Assembly (NCBI GenBank): GCA_964406935.1
Contig: CAYOTM010000013.1
Coordinates: 1 to 20,429, forward strand
DNA: 20,429 bases
Direction: 5' to 3'
Source: PWHG01 sp964406935
GTDB taxonomy: Bacteria; Patescibacteriota; Patescibacteriia; Patescibacteriales; UBA12465
The notes under the pieces: model-generated
Database searches by the model: none
The model's input: only the letters and a program-made list of their open reading frames with translations
What the model was told of the DNA's origin: nothing
Part shown: positions 7,234-14,611 of the stretch, piece after piece
How the letters are laid out: each line of letters opens with the position of its first letter
Numbering within the stretch: the stretch's first letter is position 1
Position numbers and translations under genes: made by a program

Positions 7234-8298
7234 ATGAAAAAATATCAAAAAATTATTATCACCGCTCTTCTCTGGTCACTAATTACCATTATTTTTAGTG
7301 CCGGAATTGCCATCGCCCAGGAAGATAAAAACATTACTTATAAAATGCAGGTTGGCATACCCGGAACGGATTTTGCTGACGAAATAACCATGGACAAGGG
7401 CAGCACTTATTACATTGCCTTATTTGTTCAAGCAATTTATAAATATGGAATTAGCGTAGTAGCAATTTTAGCAGCGGTGATGATTATGGCCGGCGGGATT
7501 ATTTGGTTAACCTCAGCCGGCAGTCAGGAAAGAGTCGGCAAAGCCAAGGATTTAATTATTGGTAGTTTAACTGGCTTAATTTTATTATTTGGTTCTTGGG
7601 TGGTTTTAAATACTATTAATCCAAGATTGGTTAATTTTGATCTTAGTAATATTGATAATATATACAAACTAGAAATTGGTTGTTGTATTGAAGAAAGCGT
7701 TGGACTGAATCAACAAACTTACAATATCGCTCAAATGAAAACGAAAATTGATTGTAATGGCACTTGGTACGATAAAAATTATGCTCCTAACACTTATGAA
7801 ATTAGAGGCACTATGGGCAGTCAATATAATGCCAGCGCAGGATCTGCTTGTGTTAAAAGAGGTTGCTGTTCAGCAGTAATTACTGGCGTAACTGTAAGTA
7901 ATTTTCTTCAGCTAGGTGTTGATAGTGTTTTTCTTAATTTCCCTACTAATAGAAACGATTGTCCAGACAATTTAAATAATAGTGATTGGCTGGGTGCGGC
8001 TTATATTTCATACTCTTGGTCTGATAAATATTGCGATTATAGCGAAAATGTTATTGACTGCACTAATCAAAATAATGGTACTTTATGTTTATCAGACAAT
8101 AGAGCATTAACTAATTGCAATTCCGATGGCAATTGTGGTTTTTGTTATTTTGGATCTTGTTTAGTAAATCTTGGTAAAATAAATGAAAAATGTGGAAGCA
8201 ACGGGCATTGCGTAAATAGTTGCCCAAATAATTATATATTAGATCAAAATGGAAGAAAGTGCGTCAACGGTTTAATGTGTTGTAAGCCAGCCTCTTAA
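7234..8298 (+). CDS. Pilin-like (TrbC/VirB2-type) secreted protein with Cys-rich C-terminal domain
   Basis: This 354-residue protein has a signal peptide (1-28, ending AIA before Q29) and two membrane segments (about 72-93 and 107-128) around a short basic loop, SAGSQERVGKAKD. This is the organisation of TrbC/VirB2-type pilin-like proteins widespread in Patescibacteria. With the positive loop inside, both termini lie outside the cytoplasm. The remaining 220 or so residues contain about 20 cysteines, including three CC pairs and a dense run near the end (CGFC, GSC, EKC, GHC, NSC, MCC), suggesting a disulfide-stapled external domain. I do not recognise that domain. The gene sits between porA (gap 6 bases) and porB (gap 17). 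Its membrane core is paralogous to 9182-10159. It could instead be a surface adhesin. Confidence 0.85.
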   Translation: MKKYQKIIITALLWSLITIIFSAGIAIAQEDKNITYKMQVGIPGTDFADEITMDKGSTYYIALFVQAIYKYGISVVAILAAVMIMAGGIIWLTSAGSQERVGKAKDLIIGSLTGLILLFGSWVVLNTINPRLVNFDLSNIDNIYKLEIGCCIEESVGLNQQTYNIAQMKTKIDCNGTWYDKNYAPNTYEIRGTMGSQYNASAGSACVKRGCCSAVITGVTVSNFLQLGVDSVFLNFPTNRNDCPDNLNNSDWLGAAYISYSWSDKYCDYSENVIDCTNQNNGTLCLSDNRALTNCNSDGNCGFCYFGSCLVNLGKINEKCGSNGHCVNSCPNNYILDQNGRKCVNGLMCCKPAS

Positions 8299-8315
8299 TT
8301 TAATAAATACAATTT

Positions 8316-9185
8316 ATGAAAATAAATAAGACTAATATCTCTCCCGGCCACAATGCGTGTGCTGGCTGTGGTCAATTATCAGCCGTTCAAGCAGTAATGA
8401 GAGCTTTAGACCAAAATACGATCATTGTTAATGCCACTGGTTGTTTGGAGGTCACCACTACTGCCTATCCCACTAGCTCCTGGAATCTCCCCTGGATTCA
8501 CTCCCTGTTTGCCAATGCCGCTGGCGTGGCAAGTGGGGTGAGAGCAGCTTTGATCCAAGCGAAAAAAAATAATATCAAGGTTGTCGTTCAGGCGGGTGAT
8601 GGTGGTACTTATGACATTGGTGTGGGCCTAATTAGTGGTCTATGGGAAAGGAATGATCGAGTTTTATATATTTGCTATGACACGGAAGCCTATTCTAATA
8701 CTGGCATTCAAGCTTCAGGGGCCACTCCTTTTGGCGCCCACACTACCACTACACCCAGCGGCCTAAAAAGTCCTGGTTTTGCTGGTCATAAAAAAGATAT
8801 GCTACAAGTCGCTTTAGCTCACGGTCTAGCTTATGCTGCTCAAAGTGTTTCTGGTTATCCTGATGATATTAGCGCTAAAGTGAAAAAAGCTTTAGAATTT
8901 TCTGGCTCAACTTATTTACAAATTCTTAGCCCTTGTATTCCTGGTTGGCAACTAAAAAGCGATCAAGCTGCCCGCGTTGGTAAGTTAGCCGTTCAGACCG
9001 GACTTTATCCACTTTTAGAATATGAAAATGGCAAATTAATTAACTCCAGTATTAATAAAAGCTTTACTAGTCAGCCAGTAACTGAATATTTAAAAATACA
9101 GGGGCGCTTTAAGCATTTAAGCAAACAAGAAATTAATACTATTCAAAAAATTGCTGATTATAATATAATAAAATATCAAATATGA
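8316..9185 (+). CDS. porB: Pyruvate:ferredoxin oxidoreductase, beta subunit
   Basis: This 289-residue catalytic subunit binds the diphosphate side of thiamine diphosphate and the proximal [4Fe-4S] cluster. The four cluster ligands expected from PFOR structures are visible: C15 and C18 (GHNACAGCG), C43 (NATGCLEV) and C207 (LSPCIPGW). The cofactor motif is GDGGTYDIG (about 94-102), continuing to a downstream YDTEAYSNTGIQASGATPFG, the characteristic metal- and substrate-side segment. With porG, porD and porA it completes a four-subunit enzyme making acetyl-CoA and reduced ferredoxin. Its stop codon (TGA) overlaps the ATG of the next gene by four bases. TGA as a stop argues against the recoded glycine-TGA lineages of the CPR. 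Confidence 0.95.
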   Translation: MKINKTNISPGHNACAGCGQLSAVQAVMRALDQNTIIVNATGCLEVTTTAYPTSSWNLPWIHSLFANAAGVASGVRAALIQAKKNNIKVVVQAGDGGTYDIGVGLISGLWERNDRVLYICYDTEAYSNTGIQASGATPFGAHTTTTPSGLKSPGFAGHKKDMLQVALAHGLAYAAQSVSGYPDDISAKVKKALEFSGSTYLQILSPCIPGWQLKSDQAARVGKLAVQTGLYPLLEYENGKLINSSINKSFTSQPVTEYLKIQGRFKHLSKQEINTIQKIADYNIIKYQI

Positions 9186-10159
9186 TAAGGTTTAAAAAAA
9201 ATAAAAATATTAAATTATTTTTTTTACTAATCTTAATAGCATTTCTCTTAAATATTTTATTTGCTATAAATATTTCTCAAGCCGCTGATAATACTGAACC
9301 CCGTTTTAAAATTCCTGAATTTCAAGTTAAAATGCCTCCTAATATTAAATTAAGCGCGGTAAGCTGTATTGTTGTAGAGGGTGGTCGCACTGAATGTAGT
9401 GTCCCTTGGATAGCTGAGTATATTCAAGGTATGTACCAATATTCGGTCGGTATTGCTGGTATTCTAGCCGCTATTGTTTTAATGGCTGGCGGTTTAATTT
9501 GGTTGGTATCGGCCGGTAACGCCAGTCGCATTAGCCAGGCTAAATCCTTAATTTCTGGAAGCTTAATTGGCTTAATGTTACTTTTTGGATCCTATTTAAT
9601 TCTTTATCAAATAAACCCAGACTTAATTAAGCTAAAGTCTTTAAAAATAGATGTAATAGATAATTTATCTTGTTCTGAAATGGATTTAAGCCCAGGCAGT
9701 AATCCCTATCTTACTGGCTGTTTAGCTGCCCGAAAAGGTGACTTAAGTGTTTGCCGGGCTTTTGGGGAACAAGAAGCCCCTAATTTAACCACCGACCCCA
9801 TGTCTCAAAAAAAGGTTCACCAAACAACCTTAGAAAAATTTAATAAAGCAATGGATTGTGTAAACCAAAAAAATAATTCTCAAAATAATTTATTTAAAAT
9901 AAGTTCTGGATGGAGAAGTGCATTAGGTCAAATTCAAACTAAAGAAGATTGGACAAGAAGAGGGAGGCCAAATAATGCTGCTACTCCTTGTTGCTCTAAT
10001 CATGGTTCAGGTTTAGCAATCGATATTGTTAGAGTGGATGGTATTTTGATGAGCTGGGCATACAATGAAAACTCTGGTTTAAAAAGTTGTATGAATGACA
10101 ATGGCCTTTATGCAGAAATATCAAGTGAGCCGTGGCATTGGTCTCCCACTGGACGATAG
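9182..10159 (+). CDS. Pilin-like membrane protein fused to M15 (VanY/VanX-type) peptidase domain
   Basis: This 325-residue protein has a signal peptide (about 1-34), two membrane segments (about 87-109 and 123-143) around the basic loop SAGNASRISQAKS, then a linker and a C-terminal peptidase M15 domain (about 210-325). The core matches 7234-8298 (ILAA..LMAGG.IWL.SAG, then GSL.GL.LLFGS). M15 motifs are SGWRS (R245), SNHGSGLAID (H274, D281) and EPWHW (E316, H319). The H-x6-D and E-x2-H spacing equals the zinc and catalytic residues of VanX/VanY. Such enzymes cut D-Ala-containing or related cell-wall peptides. Topology puts this domain outside the cytoplasm, on the wall side. The ATG overlaps the porB stop (ATGA). 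It is the last gene before the terminator. Confidence 0.88.
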   Translation: MIRFKKNKNIKLFFLLILIAFLLNILFAINISQAADNTEPRFKIPEFQVKMPPNIKLSAVSCIVVEGGRTECSVPWIAEYIQGMYQYSVGIAGILAAIVLMAGGLIWLVSAGNASRISQAKSLISGSLIGLMLLFGSYLILYQINPDLIKLKSLKIDVIDNLSCSEMDLSPGSNPYLTGCLAARKGDLSVCRAFGEQEAPNLTTDPMSQKKVHQTTLEKFNKAMDCVNQKNNSQNNLFKISSGWRSALGQIQTKEDWTRRGRPNNAATPCCSNHGSGLAIDIVRVDGILMSWAYNENSGLKSCMNDNGLYAEISSEPWHWSPTGR

Positions 10160-10213
10160 GTTATAAATAATAATTTAAATAAAAAATATATAATTCAAAA
10201 TCTAAGTATTTAT

Positions 10214-10247
10214 AAAAAACCACCCATAAATTATTAGGTGGTTTTTT
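10214..10247. terminator. Two-way intrinsic terminator between convergent operons
   Basis: A perfect 11-base stem (AAAAAACCACC at 10214-10224 and GGTGGTTTTTT at 10237-10247) encloses a 12-base loop. The outer A/T runs give a U-tract on either strand, so it can end both the plus-strand por/pilin operon and the minus-strand lepA-recJ-rnhA operon. Confidence 0.88.
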
Positions 10248-10317
10248 GTTTAAATATTTTCTATTTAATATTTTTTTTATTTGATAATAAATTTTTAAAT
10301 AATAAAAATATTTAAAC
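10248..10317. repeat. Perfect 13-base AT-rich inverted repeat overlapping the rnhA stop
   Basis: GTTTAAATATTTT (10248-10260) is the exact reverse complement of 10305-10317, with 44 AT-rich bases between. The right arm covers the last codon and stop of rnhA, and the left arm abuts the terminator hairpin. It may help terminate or protect the 3' end of the minus-strand transcript. Chance is possible in sequence this AT-rich. Confidence 0.55.
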
Positions 10318-10713
10318 GCCCGCATCCATTGCTTGATTAGCTAACTTATCAGCTAGCTGGTTTTTTTCTCGGGGGATGTGAATAAAATTAATTTTAGTAA
10401 AGGTTAAAGATAAGTTATAAACTTGTAAAAACAAAGGGGCTAGGTCTTTATTTTTTACTTTATATTCCCGATTCATTTGTTTAACAATTAACTCACTATC
10501 TAAATAAACAGTGATCTCTTTCCCGCCCAAAGACTTAGCCGCCTCCAAGGCAAAAATTACTGCCCGATATTCCGCCTGATTATTAGTCGCTCGCCCTAAA
10601 AATTGAGATATTTCTTTAATAATCTTTCCTGAGCTATCATAAATAACTGCCCCAATGCCGGCTGGCCCAGGATTACCGCGCGCCCCACCATCACTATAAA
10701 TAGTTAGTTTCAT
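10312..10713 (-). CDS. rnhA: Ribonuclease HI, short type without the basic protrusion
   Basis: This 133-residue RNase H-fold protein degrades the RNA strand of RNA-DNA hybrids. The four catalytic acids are present: D8 (YSDGGARGNPGPAG), E48 (NNQAEY), D72 (VYLDSELIV) and D122 (NQLADKLAN). Between the third and fourth acids it runs directly through KQMNREYKVKNKDL, so it lacks the basic protrusion of E. coli RNase HI. It resembles the archaeal/YpdQ-like subgroup, which makes activity on other hybrid types possible. It is the last gene of the lepA operon, 40 bases after recJ. That gap contains a 5-base-stem hairpin (AGACC 10729-10733 with GGTCT 10740-10744) without a U-tract. Confidence 0.93.
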   Translation of the reverse strand: MKLTIYSDGGARGNPGPAGIGAVIYDSSGKIIKEISQFLGRATNNQAEYRAVIFALEAAKSLGGKEITVYLDSELIVKQMNREYKVKNKDLAPLFLQVYNLSLTFTKINFIHIPREKNQLADKLANQAMDAGV

Positions 10714-10753
10714 AAATTAAAATATTTTAGACCCTAAACGGTCTGATTATTAA

Positions 10754-12583
10754 TTATTCGTGCTCCCTAATATCAATTAATTTTAATTGCGGATCGCGAC
10801 GACCATTAAATTCATTAATTTCTAAATAATAAGCTAGATCATAATTTTGACCAATATTTAATTCACGGCACTGCTTTGCTCCATTAAAAAATATTGTCCA
10901 AATTGATTTAGCCTGACCACTCTTAGCGTCGGTTTGAGAAAATCTTAACTTAACATGTTTTTCGCCGCTGCCAATAAACAACAGCTCCATTAATTTTGCT
11001 TCCTGGCAAGCAAATTTAGGTTGCGGATTAGCCTGACCAAAGGGGGCTAGAAGATTAATTTGTTCAGCTAACTCTAAATTAATATCAGCTAATAAAAGAG
11101 GGGCGTCTAATTTTAACTTAGGAACCAAAATTTGAGGATCAATCTCTTGACCAATTAACTGCATTTGTTGATAAAAATTTTCCCAATCAACTTCATTTTT
11201 TAAGGAAAAACCACAAGCCATTGGATGGCCTCCATATTTATCCAAAAAATCGGCGGTTTTTTCAATTGCCGCAATTAAATTAAAACCATCAACTGAGCGA
11301 CCTGACCCTTTAAATGACACCTTAGTTGCCCGCATAGTTGAAGAAATTGGGTCTAGCTCAGCTTCTTCCACAATCCGGGAAACAATTAAGGTTGGCCGGT
11401 AATATTTTTCACAAATCTTACCAGCCACTAAACCAATCACTCCCTCATTCCAAAACTGATCGCTCTCCGCTAAGCTAATAATGATATTGGGCAAATTATT
11501 AGGATCAATTCCGGACTCAACTTGAGAAATAATTTGATCAGTAATTTCTTGACGTTCTAAATTGCGTCGATTTAATTCTTGAGATAATTCCTTGGCCTCA
11601 GTTGCGTCCTCAGTCGTTAGTAAAGTAAAAGCGCTATTAGCATGTCCAATTCGACTAGCGGCATTTAAACGCGGAGCAATTTGCCAACTAACATTCCAGG
11701 ACTGCAAAGGACGATCATCATTACGGACGATTTTAATTAATTCTCTTAAACCTAAACGACGGTCTCGATTTAAAATTTCTAAACCCCGTTTAGTTAGCAA
11801 TCGATTCTCACCAATTAAAGGTACTAGGTCAGCAATCGTTCCCACGGCTACTAAATCTAAATTTCGTTCTAAAATTAATTTTTTTTGCTTAGCTGGTAAG
11901 TTAGCTTTAAAGAGCAGGGCGCAAGCTAATTTAAAAGCGACGCCAACGCCAGCTAAAAATGGGAAGGGATAGCCACTCTTAGGGTCAGCCGAGTCAATGA
12001 TTAAACAATCGGGCATTTCCTCAGATTTTTCTGGCACTACATGATGATCAGTAACAATTAACTGGAGGTCTAAAGATTTGGCATAGGCAATTTCTGCTTG
12101 ATTGCGAATACCATTATCAACCGTAATAATCAATTTGGCGCCCTGGAATTTAATTTGATCAATCGCTACTGTATTTAAACCATAACCCTCACTCACCCGA
12201 TCAGGTAAATAAACATCAATTTTCGCTCCTAAAATTCTTAAAGTATCTACTAAAGTAGCGGCAGCCGTAACGCCGTCAGCATCATAATCACCATAAACAA
12301 TAATTAGCTCTCCTTGTTTAATAGTATCAATAATTAAAGTCACCGCCTGATCCATGTCTTTAAACAAAAAAGGGTCGTGAGACGCCAACCAGTCACCGAC
12401 CGGATCAAAATCACCGCCCGTAATTTGAGCGGCTAAAAAATCAGTCATTTGAGAAATGGTTTTTAAATCTCGGTTATACAATAATTGACCCACAATTACT
12501 GAGAGTTGACTATCAGCCGACTGTAACTTACTTAGTAAATCATCAGGAAGCTGCGGATAAAACTGCCACTTTTTATTATTCAT
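10754..12583 (-). CDS. recJ: Single-stranded-DNA-specific 5'-3' exonuclease RecJ
   Basis: This 609-residue protein belongs to the DHH family and has the RecJ domain order. The DHH domain has VYGDYDADGVTAAATL (DYDAD at about 98-102), ITVDNGIRNQAEI, and VTDHHVVPE with the DHH triad at about 178-180, all Mn/Mg-binding. Then come GVGVAFKLACAL and AVGTIADLVPLIGENR, the linker LNAASRIGHANSAF, the DHHA1 motif GGHPMACGFSL (about 452), and a C-terminal OB-fold-like domain (LLAPFGQANPQPKF). It digests single-stranded DNA 5' to 3' in recombination and base-excision repair. It lies between a 32-codon membrane ORF (10 bases upstream) and rnhA. Confidence 0.97.
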   Translation of the reverse strand: MNNKKWQFYPQLPDDLLSKLQSADSQLSVIVGQLLYNRDLKTISQMTDFLAAQITGGDFDPVGDWLASHDPFLFKDMDQAVTLIIDTIKQGELIIVYGDYDADGVTAAATLVDTLRILGAKIDVYLPDRVSEGYGLNTVAIDQIKFQGAKLIITVDNGIRNQAEIAYAKSLDLQLIVTDHHVVPEKSEEMPDCLIIDSADPKSGYPFPFLAGVGVAFKLACALLFKANLPAKQKKLILERNLDLVAVGTIADLVPLIGENRLLTKRGLEILNRDRRLGLRELIKIVRNDDRPLQSWNVSWQIAPRLNAASRIGHANSAFTLLTTEDATEAKELSQELNRRNLERQEITDQIISQVESGIDPNNLPNIIISLAESDQFWNEGVIGLVAGKICEKYYRPTLIVSRIVEEAELDPISSTMRATKVSFKGSGRSVDGFNLIAAIEKTADFLDKYGGHPMACGFSLKNEVDWENFYQQMQLIGQEIDPQILVPKLKLDAPLLLADINLELAEQINLLAPFGQANPQPKFACQEAKLMELLFIGSGEKHVKLRFSQTDAKSGQAKSIWTIFFNGAKQCRELNIGQNYDLAYYLEINEFNGRRDPQLKLIDIREHE

Positions 12584-12593
12584 AATCTAATAA

Positions 12594-12692
12594 TTAAAAA
12601 AAGGCGACCCCAACTGACCAGGCAACCATCGAAACAATAACCATGATGGAAATAAATAACCAGACGATCTTAATAATTTTTTTTCTTTTCAT
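12594..12692 (-). CDS. Small single-pass membrane peptide, 32 residues
   Basis: Between lepA and recJ an ATG at 12692-12690 opens a 32-codon frame ending in TAA at 12596-12594. The peptide starts MKRKKIIKIVW and continues as one hydrophobic helix (about 9-32) rich in Ile, Val, Met and Phe, ending VGVAFF. Five basic residues within the first eight favour an N-inside, one-pass membrane protein. It starts five bases after the lepA stop and ends 10 bases before recJ, so it is embedded in the operon and fills an otherwise empty gap. Function is unknown. I have the impression that similar tiny hydrophobic proteins occur in CPR genomes but cannot verify it here. Confidence 0.7.
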   Translation of the reverse strand: MKRKKIIKIVWLFISIMVIVSMVAWSVGVAFF

Positions 12693-12697
12693 AAGTT

Positions 12698-14488
12698 TTA
12701 TCTTTTTAAAATTTTAACAAAAGTATCGGCCGGAATTGCCACGCTCCCCTTGCCGGCCTGCAACATTTTTTTCTTACCCTTTTTTTGTTTTTCCAATAAT
12801 TTTCGTTTACGGGTAACGTCGCCTCCATATAATTTAGCAGTGACATCTTTACGCATCGCACTTAACCGTTCAGAAGCAATGATTTTAGCACCGACAGCCG
12901 CTTGTAATTTTAAAACAAACATTTGGCGAGGCAGAGTATCTTTTAAGATTTTAACTACTTCTTTACCCTGACGATAAGCCTCATCACGATAAACAATCGT
13001 TGCTAAAGATTCAATAATTTCTTCAGCTACTAAAATATCCATTTTTACCACATCAGCCTCACGATAATCTAAGTATTCATAATTAATCGACGCATAGCCA
13101 GCCGACACACTTTTAATCTTATCATAAAAATCGGTCAAAATGGCTGACAAGGGTATTTCATAATGTAAAATTACTCGAGCTTGATCGTTGCCGCTAGAAA
13201 TATATTGAGTATTTTTATAAATCCCCCGTTTATCTTGAGCTAAAGCCATAATATTGCCGATATATTCTTGGGGGGTGATGACATCTAAAGATACCCAGGG
13301 CTCTAAAATCTTTTCTAACTGATTAGCTTCCGGCAGTTTTTGGGGGGTGCGAATAATTTCTTCCTGACCATCTTTTTTAATTATTCGATAAGCAACGCTA
13401 GGAATCGTGACAATTAAATCTAAGCCATATTCACGACGGAGACGTTCTTGAAAAATTTCTAAATGAAGAAGACCAAGAAAACCACAGCGAAAACCGAAGC
13501 CCAAAGCATCAGACCGTTCTGGTTCATACATTAAAGCGGCGTCGTTTAATTTTAACTTCTCCATCGCCTCCCTTAAGTCAGTTAAAGCACTGCCTTCACG
13601 AGGAAAAATTCCCGCAAAGACCATTGGTTTAACTTCTTTATAACCAGCTAGTGGCTCCACCTGATCTTGATTTAAAAATAAAGTATCACCCACGCGACAA
13701 TCACCAACCTGCTTAAAACCCGTCACAATATAACCAATCTCACCAACCTGTAAAACGCCAGTGGAGCGATAGAAGGGAGTAAAAATCCCAATATCTAAAA
13801 TCTCCGAAACCGCTTTAGTAGCTAATAATTTTATCTTATCACCCTTTTTTAGTTGACCATCAAACACTCGCACATAAGCAACCACCCCTTTATATTCATC
13901 ATATTTAGAATCAAAAATTAAAGCTCGACTAACATCTGTTTGGCCACGTAGAGGTGCTTGACCACGATCAATCACGGCTTGTAAAATTTCGCTTACTCCC
14001 TCACCTTTTTTACCAGATGCACAAATAATTTCCTCGGCCTCACAGCCTAATAATCTAATAATTTCCTGACGACTTTTTTCAATATCAGCCGCCGGTAAAT
14101 CAATTTTATTAATTACCGGAATAATGGTTAAATCTTGCTCCAGGGCTAAATATAAATTAGCCAGTGTTTGGGCTTGAATTCCCTGAGTAGCGTCCACTAA
14201 TAAAACCGCAGTCTCTACGGCCGCTAAGGAACGAGAAACTTCATAAGAAAAATCAACATGACCCGGAGTATCAATTAAATTTAATTGCCAACCATTAAAT
14301 TGCATCGTCACTGGTTGTAATTTAATAGTGATGCCCCGCTCTCTTTCTAGATCCATGCCATCAAGTAATTGATCTTTCATCTGTCGCTTGTCAACTGTCT
14401 TGGTAACTTCCAACATCCGATCAGCTAGCGTTGATTTACCATGATCAATATGAGCAATAATACAAAAATTTCTGATCTTATCTTTCAT
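12698..14488 (-). CDS. lepA: Elongation factor 4 (LepA), translational GTPase
   Basis: This 596-residue protein matches LepA/EF4 over its full length (E. coli 599). GTPase motifs are AHIDHGKST (12-20), ERERGITIK (about 48-56), DTPGHVDF with the catalytic His (H77), NKIDLP (127-132) and ASGKKGEG in the G5 position, where SAK is usual. Domains II and III follow, then the LepA-specific C-terminal domain with GGDVTRKRKLLEKQKKGKKKM and the terminal IPADTFVKIL. It binds ribosomes and is thought to help stalled or maturing ribosomes, particularly under stress. It heads the lepA - small peptide - recJ - rnhA operon, downstream of a candidate promoter with a perfect -35 box. Confidence 0.97.
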   Translation of the reverse strand: MKDKIRNFCIIAHIDHGKSTLADRMLEVTKTVDKRQMKDQLLDGMDLERERGITIKLQPVTMQFNGWQLNLIDTPGHVDFSYEVSRSLAAVETAVLLVDATQGIQAQTLANLYLALEQDLTIIPVINKIDLPAADIEKSRQEIIRLLGCEAEEIICASGKKGEGVSEILQAVIDRGQAPLRGQTDVSRALIFDSKYDEYKGVVAYVRVFDGQLKKGDKIKLLATKAVSEILDIGIFTPFYRSTGVLQVGEIGYIVTGFKQVGDCRVGDTLFLNQDQVEPLAGYKEVKPMVFAGIFPREGSALTDLREAMEKLKLNDAALMYEPERSDALGFGFRCGFLGLLHLEIFQERLRREYGLDLIVTIPSVAYRIIKKDGQEEIIRTPQKLPEANQLEKILEPWVSLDVITPQEYIGNIMALAQDKRGIYKNTQYISSGNDQARVILHYEIPLSAILTDFYDKIKSVSAGYASINYEYLDYREADVVKMDILVAEEIIESLATIVYRDEAYRQGKEVVKILKDTLPRQMFVLKLQAAVGAKIIASERLSAMRKDVTAKLYGGDVTRKRKLLEKQKKGKKKMLQAGKGSVAIPADTFVKILKR

Positions 14489-14513
14489 AAAAATTAATAA
14501 AAGAAGAAATTAT

Positions 14514-14542
14514 AATTTACCTTATAAAACCGGGCCTGTCAA
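14514..14542 (-). promoter_or_regulatory. Candidate promoter of the lepA operon
   Basis: On the minus strand a perfect TTGACA (14542-14537) is followed after 17 bases by TAAATT (14519-14514, four of six). A better TATAAT overlaps at 14514-14509 but lies 22 bases from the -35 box. The lepA ATG is at 14488. The -35 lies just past a U-rich run that follows a weak hairpin downstream of murJ. Confidence 0.5.
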
Positions 14543-14611
14543 AAGTAAAAAATTACCAATAAGAAGTCTTGCCAAGATTGGCCTGAAGCTCACTAAAATG
14601 CTACTCAAGAA

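Noticed and set aside
7234..10159. Recent insertion of a mobile element carrying the two pilin-like genes into the por operon
   Set aside because: I found no transposase, terminal inverted repeats, target duplications or attachment-like repeats around either gene, and the junctions are operon-tight.
10729..10744. AGACC/GGTCT hairpin between recJ and rnhA
   Set aside because: It has a five-base stem and no U-tract. It could be a processing site but nothing distinguishes it from chance.
11592..11972. Plus-strand 126-residue frame antisense to recJ
   Set aside because: It lies wholly within recJ, whose frame carries all RecJ motifs. The antisense product is Lys/Arg/Ser-rich with no domain.
14547..14581. 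Possible terminator after murJ (CCAAT/ATTGG stem followed by T6 on the minus strand)
   Set aside because: The stem is only five pairs with a 16-base loop, too weak to call with confidence.
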